NCBI GenBank assembly: GCA_021234155.1
Contig: JAJEKV010000005.1
Coordinates: forward strand, 21,810,089 to 21,874,088
DNA from: Isoetes taiwanensis
Taxonomy: Eukaryota > Streptophyta > Lycopodiopsida > Isoetales > Isoetaceae
Length of the DNA: 64,000 bases
Direction of reading: 5' to 3'
The position numbers and the translations under genes were made by a program. Below are positions 1 to 10,498 of the stretch, in pieces. The notes below the pieces were generated by a model, which worked only from the letters and a program-made list of their open reading frames with translations, was not told where the DNA came from and did not search any database. Position 1 is the stretch's first letter; each line of letters opens with the position of its first letter.

Positions 1-881
1 AAACCAGATGCACACCCCATCTAGCAACGATAGTACAGGCTCAACCCCAATTATCATGACCGCATCAAAGCCGAAATTGATAAACTTTTGGCTTCTGGAC
101 TTATTTATGAGGTCAAACATTCTGAGCGGGTGAGCCCAATTGTTATTGCTCTCAAGCATAATGGCAAAATACGTGTTTGGTGGATTACAAAAAACTCAAT
201 ATGACCACAGAACGAGATCATTTTCTGCTACCCTTCACATTATATCAAGTTCTTAAAGAAGTAGCAGGCCATGCGATGTACTCCTTCATGGATGGCTTCT
301 CTAGCTACAATCAAATTTTTATTCGAGCTGAAGATCTGTTGAAAACCACATTCACCACATCGTGGAGCACTTTTACCTACAAAGTGATGCCCTTTGAATT
401 GTCCAACTCTTTTTCTACTTTTCAACGCATAATGCTTTCTGTTTTTCAGAATTACATGAAAGAAAATGCTTTTCTGCAAGTCTTCCAAGATGACTTTTCT
501 GCTTACAGCTCCATGAATGATTATCTTGACAAATTGGAGTTGGTTTTTCAAAAATGTGATGAGTCTAGTATTAGTTTGAATCCAGAGAAGTGCACTTTCT
601 GTATCACTTCAGGTGTTCTACTGGGCCTTGGTGCTGTTCTTTTCCAGAAATATGATTCTCATACTGATAAACCTATTAGATATGCAAGCAGGAAACTCAA
701 CACTGCTGAGAAAAACTATTTTGCCACGAAACATGAGGCGCTTGGACTCATCTTTTGTGCAAAATGGTTTCGTCACTATTTGTTGGGATGCAAAATCAAG
801 TTTTTTGTCGATCATCAAGCTCTATATGATCAACAAAACTACACTCACGAGACGCATTGCCCAATGGGTACTGCTTCTTGA
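1..881 (+). pseudogene. gypsy reverse transcriptase-RNase H, frameshifted and internally deleted
   Basis: The main open stretch runs 177-881. VDYKKLN at its start and FQDD at residues 103-106 mark the RT palm; the family usually has YVDD, YLDD or FVDD, so the first variable residue is changed to Gln. At about residue 149 the RT text (NPEKCTFCITSGVLLG) passes directly into the RNase H text (LGAVLFQK, then NYFATKHEALG). The connection and thumb region that normally separates the two is missing, so an internal deletion has joined two similar LG codons. Upstream, a one-base frameshift near 176 separates the RT N-terminus. No function is expected. Confidence 0.85.
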
Positions 882-926
882 AGAGTTCCCTTTGAAATCA
901 TTCATAAAGCTGGCAAGTCTTATATT

Positions 927-2100
927 GTGTCTGATTATCTTTCCCGCATCCACACGGATGACCCTTCCACGGGTGTTTCTGATGCTCAACTCTTCTTGGT
1001 CACGGCCACGCCCCATTGGTTTCACGACTACCAGCAATATCTTCTCTCCGGTGCATTACCGTCAGAAGAGCCCACGCTCTCTCCTGAGAAGCTCCGCTCA
1101 CGCCGTCAGCAGTTCCTTCGTGAAGTCAGTGACTATACCATGGTCGCTGGACATCTTCATAAGCGTGGCAAGGATATGGTTTTGCGCAGGTGTGTTCTTC
1201 CTCATGAAGTCCCGGAGATTGTTCGCCAAGCTACAAGGGCCTTGGTGGAGGGCATTTTAGTGGTGATAACACGACACGAAAAATTCTTCTAGCTGGCTAT
1301 TTCTGGCGCACGCTGTTCAAAGATGCCCATGCTCATGCATTCCCTGTGATGTCCGTCAGCGCGTGGGATGACCCACGGCCCGTGACGCTCTACCCTTAAC
1401 ACCAGTTGCCATGCCATTGCCCTTCAGCAAATGGAGAATGGATTTTATTGGGCCCATGTATCCACCTGCGCGTCCACAAAGTGGACGGAAGCCTGTGCAC
1501 TTCCTGATAACACTGCTGCAAGCACGACAAAGGTACTTTACATGCATGTCATCACACGCTTCGGTTGCCCCACATAACTCGTCAATGAGCGAGGTGGTCA
1601 TTTTATTAATCAGACAATCAAAGAATTGACGGACTATTTGTATATTCATCATCGGAAGAGTACTTATTATCCACAAGGCAATAGCCCTGTTGAAAGTACC
1701 AACAAGACACTCATCCATATTTTGAAGAAAATTTGTAATGCTTTCAAACCCGATTGGCAAGAAAAATTACCTACTGTTTTATAGGCCTATAATACTAGTT
1801 ACAAGATTGCTACAGGGCAGATGCCATTTAAACTGGTTTATGGTCAAGAAGCATTAATGCCTTTCGAGTTTGTTCTTCTATCTCTTCGTTTTCAACTTGC
1901 TATAGTGCATGATCCTCCTGCTGCTTTACAAGAACGAGATTATCAATCACAACAATTAGATGAGCTTCGTCGAGATGCATATCTCAGAGTTCTTGCTGGG
2001 CAACAGTTATGAAAATCCTGGCATGACAAACAAATCAAAATAAAAACCTTCAAGGAAGGGGATTTAGTTCTTCTTTATGATTCCAGGTATAAAATTTTTT
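927..2100 (+). pseudogene. gypsy integrase remnant
   Basis: The 927-1260 stretch reads as the spacer and zinc-binding N-terminal part of a gypsy integrase (SDYLSRIHTDD, then HLHKRGKDMVLRRCVLPHEVP). The catalytic core is in another frame from 1411 (FSKWRMDFIGPMYPPARPQS), followed by scrambled text to about 1790. The GPY/F-side region returns at 1795-2010. Multiple frameshifts and stops separate these pieces, and the DDE triad cannot be read in one frame. It belongs to the same element as the RT upstream. Confidence 0.8.
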
Positions 2101-2215
2101 TAGGGAAGCTGAAATTATCAAATTCTTCAAGTAGTCCAACCCAGTGTGTTTCAACTTGCAGAGTTAGATGGCTCTCCATTACCCACTCTGGTTAATGGTT
2201 TTCTTTACACAAACA

Positions 2216-3125
2216 TCAGAGACACATGATTGAGTCCACTATCTTACTTATTTCAAAAAGGTGAAGGATTACACAATGGGCATAGCCCTTACTTAATCGC
2301 AAGGGCCTCGCCCTATATACAAAATCCTACCCTAAATAAATCCTAGCTACTCTAGTTTTGGAGCAGCGCAGGCTCGCAGGATCACATAACTCTGTTCAGG
2401 GTCATAGCGGAGGTGCAGGATGGCGTCCTGATAGTTGGACATCGGATCCGAGTTATCAGTAGACCCGGACAGCCAGCCATCCACAGGGATGCCGCGGTTC
2501 TTCATCTTCCATAAATCCAAATCATTCATACGGCAAGTGATCCATTCGAGACAATTCTTGGGCATAGTATTCACCATCTCCATCACTGCAAACTGTGAGT
2601 TCTCATTTCGTTCCTTGTTCGATTTATATAGCCCTACTGCCCGTGGTCTGCCAAGGTGGCTCAATCAGATTCTGCTGACGTGTCCACATGCAAGGTACAT
2701 TCCAATTCAAGATTTCTCTATCTCACCGCAATTCTAGTCGCGGTACCATCTCTCTGGACTACTGCCTCTGCCACCACCTTTCTTTAAAGTGTTCGGACTC
2801 TCGAGTTGGCCCTCTTAATTACGTTCACTTAACACCACGACTGTGTCAAATCATTATTCATACATCAGCACGATGTCCCATCGCACCGTCCATTCCAGTT
2901 CATCTCCACCCTTGATTCACTCTCAGTTGGCATTCTGGGATTTAACCAAAATTTTTGGTTCCAGAAACTTCTCTCATCCATGCTGCCATCTGACACTATC
3001 AATGGCTCAGATTCTACCTTTGAAACTGCCTATAAAAATCTTGGATGAACAGACGCGAACCCTAAAGCTTCTGAAATATTCTCCGCTCTTCGTCTTCCGC
3101 CTTCCAATTTCTTCTGTCGATCGCC
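2216..3125. other. no recognised gene
   Basis: Sequence downstream of the gypsy remnant. Short overlapping ORFs occur on both strands but none shows a family motif. It may be element 3' sequence; I see no LTR termini. Confidence 0.4.
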
Positions 3126-4060
3126 ATGGCTGCCTCCCCCAAGCTGCCCACTCTCCAGGCCACAGCAGCTATAGATCCTGACCTCTTTCAATCTGTTATC
3201 ATTTCCAACTGCCACAGTTTGCGAACCTCTTGAATGCGCCAGTTATGAAGTTGCTGAAAGGGCGGGTTTGCTTGAATTTTCTAAACAAGAACTCAATGTT
3301 CCCAATCCGGCTCAACTCTGACAGTTCGTTGCACATTTGATCAAAACTGATGCAGGCTACTAGCTAGAGGATGGTGGATAATGCGAGAATCACTCTCAAC
3401 CAAAGTCTCTTGACCGAGGTATTTCAATTGCCTCAATATATCCCCTCTTTGAATTGGGTCGCTTTGCGAGATCATGATGTTACAGTTATGGCCAAACTCT
3501 ATATGCGGCCACAACGCATAAGCTCACCAATATTGCGAAGCCTCATGAAGCTTTTGTCAAGTTCTTGTGGAGGAAGTTCTATGGATACTCCATCAAGAAC
3601 ACACACATCAACAAACATTTTTTCTACACGGCCATTGCTGCCATTCATTCCACAAGTTTTGTTGATTGGCCCCAAATCCTGTTCCAGCATCTTCTCCATG
3701 AAGTGGACAGAATCCGTCAATCTCCTGGTTCTTGTCTTGAAACTGCTATAGGTGCTCATCTCTAGGCCATTATCAACCAGTGCCTTCCAAAACCCAGTCG
3801 CCTCTCCACCAGACACCTGGAGGCTACTTCTCAAGCTTCAAGTCACACACACTCTGTCATCCTTGCCGTCAGGGAACTTCGAGAAGAAACCTCACGACCA
3901 AGCCCTGATGCACAACCGTCTCCACGCTAGCCCAAAATTCCACTCATATAGTTCAATAGCCTCCCTTGCCTCTGCTACGTCTCCTGACCCGTCTGTTCAC
4001 CGTCAAGCAAGTTTCTGTGCATTTGGTGGACGATGACACCATCAAGTGCTGCTTGAACAT
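3126..4060 (+). pseudogene. unrecognised protein-coding remnant
   Basis: A coding-like text starts with ATG at 3126 (MAASPKLPTLQATAAIDPDL) and can be followed through several frame changes to about 4060. Its best-preserved block is at 3520-3765 in one frame (KFLWRKFYGYSIKNTHIN, then TSFVDWPQILFQHLLHEVD). The pattern of an acidic, helical protein with a VDW-x-LF-xx-L motif resembles ORFs that accompany plant retroelements, but I cannot name the family. At least three frameshifts or stops break it. It lies downstream of the gypsy pol remnant on the same strand and may be part of the same or a neighbouring element. Confidence 0.4.
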
Positions 4061-4572
4061 AGACAACAGTATAAATCCTCCGACATGGCACCCAAATAAT
4101 GTAAATGAAGAGAATTGGGTGTCAGCAGAAATACTATAGATGTTTGACTCTCTGATATCAGCCCCTACAGTGCCTGCTTTCCTAAGTAGTAGACCATATT
4201 TGCAAGAAAAAGCGAACCTTACAGACTATGATCTGGTTGTAAAAAATTACTGTCAATGAAAATATAGTCATATTTGTAATATATCTTGTACATGTACATA
4301 ACTTATATGAATATACAAGATGTTTTTTGATCCAAAACTAGTTTGGTCTTGGCGCTTTCCAGTCTACACTCTGCTTTTTGCCTTGGTTTTGTTGTCACCA
4401 ATTTCTAGCACACTCAATAAATGGTGCAATATTGCCACCAATTTATATTTAAAAGAAAAAAAAAAAAACAAAAAAACAGGACGCAATTTCTTGCTAAAAC
4501 ATAAGGAAAAAACCCGAGGTAAAAAAAATGAACTGTGGAATAATTTAAAATAATGGAATCACGGTTTTCTAT

Positions 4573-4990
4573 CACCGGTGTGAAAATACAACAAACAAGT
4601 TATTTGGCTCACCATCGACTACCAACATGTCAGTGCGGTTCTACCACCGGTGCAAAAATACAAGAAACAAGCTGTTAGAGTGGCTCTGTGTTGTCGACTA
4701 CCAGCACATCAGTGTGGTCTTACACCAGTGCTAAAAATTCACATAAAAGCTATTAGAGAGGCTTTGCGCCGTCAGCTTCCGATATGATAGTGTAGTCCTA
4801 CCACCAGTGCTAAGGGTTCAAATAAAAGCTATTAGAGTGGGCTCTGACCCGTCCTACCACTTATGCTCTAGAAACATTCAAAAGGCATTAGAATGGCTCA
4901 ACCTCGTCAGCTTTCAGCAAGATAGTTCGGATCTTTTCCACTAGAGGCTCAAAAATGTTACAACAGAATGCTAGAGAGCCTTTGTCCCAT
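4573..4990 (+). repeat. degenerate tandem repeat, about 78-bp unit, about 5 copies
   Basis: The phrase CACCGGTG/CACCAGTG followed by a short A-rich stretch, then TATTAGAGTGGCT and CGTCAGCTTCC-like text, recurs at 4573, 4645, 4723, 4802, about 4858 and about 4939. Spacing is 72, 78, 79, 56 and 81 bp, so one unit carries a deletion. Copies are strongly diverged. No ORF is attached. Confidence 0.75.
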
Positions 4991-5479
4991 CAACCTAAGT
5001 ATGGCAAGATGGACAGCAGAATGAATTGGCCGAGCACTTACTTGAAGTTGTTGATGATGTAAGATACATAGAGCATGTACTTGCACAAGATCAAGAGAAA
5101 TTATTCTTATATGAAATTTTCAGAGAAATATTTTATATAAACTATACTATATTTCTTATTATTTATACACGGAATTCAATCTAGAAAAAAACCCCTCCCA
5201 TATATGTATGTACGGAAAGAAAGCCCAAAAAAAAAAAACATCCACCCATACACTCACATATTTTATACAGTTTTCATTAACTGAACCCCCCGGACAACTG
5301 TAAAACAACAATAGAAAAGGGATAGGGCAATAACGTAATGGGTCAGGAAAGGATTCATGCCAAATAATAAGGAGGCCCAAGAATCTTAGGCATTTGAAAA
5401 TTTGAAAAAGAGTAATACATAAGTATAAAAGGCCTGATGGGTCAGTTGGAAATCACCAAGAGGAAAAAGAGTAGCAGAA
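4991..5479. other. AT-rich intergenic sequence
   Basis: No coding or structural feature could be supported here. Confidence 0.4.
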
Positions 5480-6408
5480 TAGCGGAAAGCAAGAAATGAA
5501 TGCAAAGTGACTCAAAGTGGAGAAGGTAATAAAGCACTTCCAGTGTAAGGAATTAGGGATAAAGAAATCAACATCTGCGTTGATAGCTCGGCATGAAACA
5601 AGAATAATTCCATTTGAAATTCTAGGATTGGAAAGATCAATGTTATTTTTAGCCAAAGTGGATATCAGAAAACTACAGAGAGAAAATTTGAAATTCAGAG
5701 AAAGAATAATGAAAGTATAGATTGAAAGACAACCGAACATTAAGCTTGGGTCATACTAGAAAATCATAAACCCAGAAGGCAGTTTTTGGGCAAACAATAT
5801 ACAGAGATACCAATCAATCCAAGGCGACTCGCATTATACTGTGCAGGTTCAGAAAAGAGAATCATAAGCTTTGGATAGAAAAGGAGAGATGGTAGAGGCC
5901 AATAACTCCAAGGGAATGTAAGTTGTACAAACTATGTGATATGGAAAAATTGAAGATGAAAAACACGTTTGAAACATATGCTCAACATATACGGGAATAA
6001 GGCTGAAATGGGATCAGGTCGACTGGAAAGCACCAGGGGAGAAAGGTACAAGGGACACTGAGAGAGCTAAATGGACAACAACATCATCAAAAGAGATCCT
6101 GGGTGAACATGAACGCAAGTATAAAGGCATCAAGGGATAACATCCAAGCCCGATGGCATATGCTAGAAGCGGGTGCCATGAGATTCTAACTGGGTATACA
6201 GAGGAGAGAGAGGTGATTTTTTTCCACTCACACGAAGAGGAGCGAGTTTTTTTCATCATCTCTCCTTGTCTCTGTGACTGTATAACAGTTGCCCTTGCAA
6301 AATATACAATATAAATCTGGTGTTCAAAGCAGTGCTCACATGTACTTAAGTCATGGGACCCTATGGGTCAAGATGACGTTAAAACATTTTATTCTATTCT
6401 ATTCTATT
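5480..6408 (+). mobile_element. LINE 3' fragment with pentanucleotide tail
   Basis: The stretch 5517-5720 reads as the region after the RT domain of a plant LINE (KVIKHFQCKELGIKKSTSAL). It is followed in shifted frames by the C-terminal zinc-finger-like region, where an IEDEKHVL phrase near 5945-5975 matches the C-x-x-C...EDE-x-H of LINE C-termini. A non-coding 3' end follows, and the copy stops at 6391-6408 in (ATTCT)n. The 5' part of the element is missing, as is usual for truncated LINE insertions. Confidence 0.65.
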
Positions 6409-7260
6409 ACTGCGCAACACTTGGCGTGATCTCATCCATTGGAGTAGCACGAACTTGGTCACATATAGTGATACTTCATTCTTGTCGAACCATTCCAATT
6501 CAATGCCAATCTTAAGCCTTCTAGACATCTGTCTCGTGTTCTTGCTTGCCTTGCAGCTATCGTATTCTTGATTCTTCATTATATATCAGATTCTTTGTTG
6601 ATCCTCGTGTATTTTTCATGTATTCTCTTTGTTTTCTCATAGATTCCTGACAAGTAATCATTGGAAAGGTAGCGGTGGATGGATCATGGTAGCACGAAGG
6701 GGGGCTATAGGCATAACGGCCACGGAAACACTGTGAAGCGTCTGGATATAGGTTCTGCGTGGTCGACAGGTTAGGGCCAGGTGGTGAGAGGATGGTGATT
6801 AGCGTAAAAATGAAGTCTGGTGCCCGGCCAGAGGGTCCTAGGCCTCGTGTGACCAGACCTCGCCTACCTTAGCATAGGGATACTGGCAGCGTAGAGGTGG
6901 ACCGTAGAACCCCCATCTTTGACCACGAATAACTCTTTCTTTCTAGAACTTTTAAGGTTAAAAATCACGTCTAGGTATGATACATCATTAGGAACTCGAA
7001 TCCGATGACGGTTTTATAAGCGGACACGTATTGAGCAATTAGGATGGGTTCGCTCTTGAGTGCGCGGAACATGACGACCCCATCCTACCTTAGACTCAAG
7101 TTGAATCTGATTTGGTTGGGTTTTTTAAGATGAATTGTGCATAAAGGTTAACCAACGCTGGACCTATTCACCAAGGAACAGCTAGTTGCCCAACCTGGAT
7201 TTGGATGGAATAAAATTATGCTGTTTATGCTAAGCATTGTATCTCGGTTAGAAACTGCTC
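6409..7260. other. no recognised gene
   Basis: Intergenic sequence between the LINE tail and the LHCA3 promoter; no motif or ORF of note. Confidence 0.4.
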
Positions 7261-7276
7261 TGTTTAAACTTGTTGC

Positions 7277-7282
7277 CACGTG
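7277..7282 (+). promoter_or_regulatory. G-box (CACGTG) upstream of LHCA3
   Basis: A perfect CACGTG within CCACGTGTCG lies 261 bp before the LHCA3 start codon. G-boxes bind bZIP/bHLH factors such as HY5 and PIFs and are common in light-regulated photosynthesis promoters. An inverted CCAAT (ATTGG) follows at about 7352. No convincing TATA box was seen. The role is inferred from position. Confidence 0.5.
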
Positions 7283-7542
7283 TCGTCATGACATTGCTAC
7301 AAACAGCGATGATACAATCTATCCAAAGTGGAGCTTACACTTCTCATTGGTGGCCTCGTCCCGATGATATCTTCAAAACTCGAACACCAACCACAAATTG
7401 AACACCAGTGCATTGTGGATGGACCAGATTGCACGACACTAGCTAATATCTGCATCGCAGGCGTTGGATGCACCGGAAAGCCATACCCAAGCACAGACCT
7501 CTTTAGAAGCAGCTTGTCGGAGACGAGGATAGGGCTGCATTC

Positions 7543-8601
7543 ATGGCGGCCGCGGTAGCATCTTCGTCCGTCAGCGCTGCACTAAACCTGCGCGGCGATG
7601 GCCTTGCCAAGCAGCCTATTTCCGGCAAGTTCAGAGCACCATCTCCAACATTTTCAAAGCGTTCCTCTTCTGTTCTTGTAAGAGCGGCTTCCACCAAGCC
7701 TGTCAAGGTAAATTTACCTTCTATTTTTCATTTTCTGGTATGATCCCTTTAAATCTTTCAAAATTGCGTAGAATCGATCTGTTGCCCTGTTTTGGGGCTT
7801 TTATTTTGGTGATTTTGAGAAATTAGTGTACGTATTGAGGTCTGGATGCCTTGAATGATGCAGCAAGGCGACAGGCAGTTATGGTTTGCATCGAAACAGA
7901 GCCTGTCGTATTTGGATGGCACGTAAGTAGATGTTGGAATTATTCTTGAGCTAAAATTCCAGTTTGTTGTAACACAAATACACAGATTGGCAGGGGACTA
8001 CGGCTTTGATCCCTTGGGATTAATGGATCCGGAAGGCGCAGGAGGATTCATAGTACCAAGCTGGCTGGTGTATGCGGAAATAATCAACGGGCGGTATGCA
8101 ATGCTTGGAGCAGCAGGGGCAATTGCACCGGAAATTTTCGGAAAGCTGGGTCTGATACCGCAAGAAACTGCGCTACCATGGTTTCGAACCGGAGTGTTTC
8201 CACCAGCAGGGACTTACGACTATTGGGCAGACCCATACACTCTGTTTGTGTTTGAAATGGCGCTCATGGGATTTGCAGAGCACAGAAGGGCTCAGGATTA
8301 CTACAAGCCTGGATCAATGGGTAAGCAGTACTTCCTTGGGCTTGAGAAATTCTTGGGCGGATCAGGCAACCCTGCATATCCAGGAGGTCCCCTCTTCAAC
8401 CCCTTGGGATTTGGCAAGGATGAAAAATCCCTCAAAGAACTTAAGCTTAAGGAAGTTAAGAATGGCAGACTTGCCATGCTTGCCATCTTGGGCTACTTTA
8501 TCCAGGCCATTTTCACCGGAGTTGGACCCTTCCAGAACCTCTTGGACCACCTGTCTGATCCTGTAAATAACAATGTGCTTACCAATCTCAAGATCCATTA
8601 A
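7543..8601 (+). CDS. LHCA3: Photosystem I chlorophyll a/b-binding protein, type III (Lhca3)
   Basis: Three exons at 7543-7707, 7864-7922 and 7986-8601, joined by GT-AG introns of 156 and 63 bp, encode 279 residues. Residues 1 to about 48 form a Ser/Ala/Arg-rich chloroplast transit peptide. The mature protein has the three LHC transmembrane helices. Helix B carries [10 protein letters not shown], where Asn109 takes the place of the usual His chlorophyll ligand; that substitution is typical of Lhca3/Lhca4 and linked to red-shifted chlorophylls. The middle helix reads [12 protein letters not shown] and the third carries [17 protein letters not shown]. The C-terminus ends in [14 protein letters not shown], as in other Lhca3. 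The product binds at the PSI core in the thylakoid as part of LHCI. Length fits the family (about 273 in Arabidopsis). All splice sites and the frame are intact. Confidence 0.97.
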
Positions 8602-9076
8602 GCTGCATCGCCTTTGCTTGGAAATTTGTAAAGCATACATCACAAGTGAGGCAAGTGTGCTCATCTTCCTCCCATGCCTCATTTTCTGTTTTGTGGTTAT
8701 ATTATATTTCTTAATACTAGGTTAACACATCTCAAGTATCTTGTGTTTTATGCTGCCTCCAAAGCAGCTCTAATTGTATATAGCATGTTAGAACAAGAAC
8801 GTGCAACCATTGAGTATCATCGGACCGTCAAATCTTCACATAAAGGAAAAAAATTGCCAAATACCTTAATGTCAAATTAAGATAGAATGTTAAATAAAGA
8901 GTGAACTACATACTAGCAATATAGAAGTTGGGTCGTCAATTTTTGCTAGGGTGCATTTTTGTCCAACCATGTGTCAAGGGCCAATTATACGGAATGGAAA
9001 TCGCGGCATCTATTGTAAATGTTGTAGTGTTAGTGGGTAAACAATCGGTACTGTTTTAGGGTTAGGTTAGGTCTCG
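8602..9076. other. LHCA3 3' flank
   Basis: AT-rich sequence that should include the 3' UTR and poly(A) site; no separate gene seen. Confidence 0.5.
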
Positions 9077-9319
9077 GTGATGTTAGCAGAATATGGTATC
9101 ATGCCTTTGGAAGGGGAAGCTACCCTTAGATGCATTACGTATTTTAAGAAGGTGTTACTCATGGATGACACTAGAATTACACGCATGGATTTGATAGCCA
9201 TCAAGGAGAATGGTTTGTTTCAAGATGTCAAGAAGTGGCTCAATAAATGGGATATACAATGGGATGAAGTGGTCTTAATGACATATTTGACAAAATTTGA
9301 ACTTATTCAAATCCAATAG
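9077..9319 (+). CDS. hypothetical ORF fragment, 80 aa
   Basis: ATG-started open frame of 80 residues with a protein-like composition (MMLAEYGIMPLEGEATLRC near the start, DVKKWLNKWDIQWDEVV later). I do not recognise the family. Its last 14 codons and the TAG lie inside the terminal inverted repeat of the element starting at 9278, so the natural 3' end has probably been replaced by the element. It may be an exon or a pseudogene piece. Confidence 0.3.
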   Translation: MMLAEYGIMPLEGEATLRCITYFKKVLLMDDTRITRMDLIAIKENGLFQDVKKWLNKWDIQWDEVVLMTYLTKFELIQIQ

Positions 9320-10019
9320 ATATACGTGAAGTATAACATGATAAAATTATATGTAATTTTACTCTTATTGATCAAAGTATAAAATTACTTTCTAAACTAA
9401 TTTTTATCTTAATCTATTTAAAATTAAATTTTGATCTAAGATAAATTTTGTATGATTAAAATGCTATTTTTTTTAAATATTTAAAGAAAGTTCTAAATTG
9501 ACATTAATTAAATGATTACATTTATGTTTAAACTATGTATCATTATGTTTATGTTTTGATTTAAAAAATAAATTGAATAGTTTATTATTGATTTTTTCAA
9601 CATTTAATTAAACCATTAACTTTATCATTTAATTAATCTCAATCTAAAACTTTTTTTAAAGTGTTTTAAAAACTATAAAAATTTGTAAATTGTGAAAATC
9701 CTCATAATATTTTTAAGTTATCACTTATCAAACCATTGGATATCATTTAGAAATTATTATGATTGCCAAATTTTAAATTTGTTAAATCACTGAAGATTGA
9801 AATCTTATATCCTTGAAATGTTTAATTCTAAATATATAAGAATTAGTTTGAAAAAGAATTTTATACTTTAATAACTATTAAAGTGTTTATTTAAAGATAA
9901 ACTTATGTAATTAGAACTTATAAAAATTATAACAATCAAGAAGAATTAAACAATACATATATTATTATAAATGCTATCTATTAAATTTGAATAAGTCCAA
10001 GTTTTGTTGAATATGTCAT
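9278..10019. mobile_element. AT-rich non-coding element with inverted ends (copy 1)
   Basis: The left end (ATGACATATTTGACAAAATT, continuing into CTTATTCAAAT) reappears inverted at 9983-10019 with a few mismatches over about 40 bp. The 742-bp interior is more than 75% A+T by eye and has no ORF. A second, interrupted copy lies at 10453-10498 and 14040-14444. This behaves like a MITE. The target duplication is unclear. Confidence 0.55.
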
Positions 10020-10452
10020 ATAGAGTTCCTCTTTTGCAAGGTTCTATTTACTTTCCATCCATTATTATGTACTTGATAATACGTTCTTGCCTTGTTCTGA
10101 ATTTTTTTTACTATTTTTTGCAGAGCTAAACGTGTCTAAAAGTCGTGGTTTTGCACAAGAACTACTTACCTTTGAACTTAAAGTGTGGACGAAAATTATA
10201 TTTGTTTAAAAGAATAATTGTCCTTATGTTTTTCTGAGATGGTTTTAAATAAATATGTTTTTTTTTCCCTCTTAGATGTCAAAATTATAGGCAGAACTTT
10301 ATGATGAACAATAGAAGGAATGGCATCTACCCTCCACATCCTGCAATGAGAAAGCTCCGGAACGGGAAATGTAAATGATACAAAGTGAAATCTCAGAGGC
10401 TGATCAAATGCTATTTGAAGGTCAGCTTGCATGTGTTGGTGCCAAAGAGGAT
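10020..10452. other. no recognised gene
   Basis: Short spacer between the two copies of the AT-rich element; no supported feature. Confidence 0.4.
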
Positions 10453-10498
10453 GATGACATATTTAATAAAATTCGAACTTATTCAAATCCAATAGATA
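10453..10498. mobile_element. AT-rich element, copy 2, left part
   Basis: Matches 9278-9323 closely (ATGACATATTT, then AACTTATTCAAATCCAATAG) and stops exactly at the Helitron 3' end. The remaining part resumes at 14040. Confidence 0.7.

Larger units (their letters stand above)
1..2215 (+). mobile_element. Ty3/gypsy LTR retrotransposon, decayed pol region
   Basis: Reverse transcriptase, RNase H, integrase and the post-integrase region can be followed in the usual Ty3/gypsy order, but in several frames. The RT begins at the window edge (an open stretch around 33-176 reads NPNYHDRIKAEIDKLL) and shifts frame near 176. The C-terminal pol region is recognisable at about 1795-2215 (YKIATGQMPFKLVYGQEA, then GDLVLLYDS). 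No LTR was identified at the 3' side; the 5' part lies outside the window. The copy is clearly dead. Confidence 0.85.

Noticed and set aside
240-1037. Minus-strand ORFs opposite the gypsy pol
   Set aside because: Shadows of the RT and RNase H reading frames.
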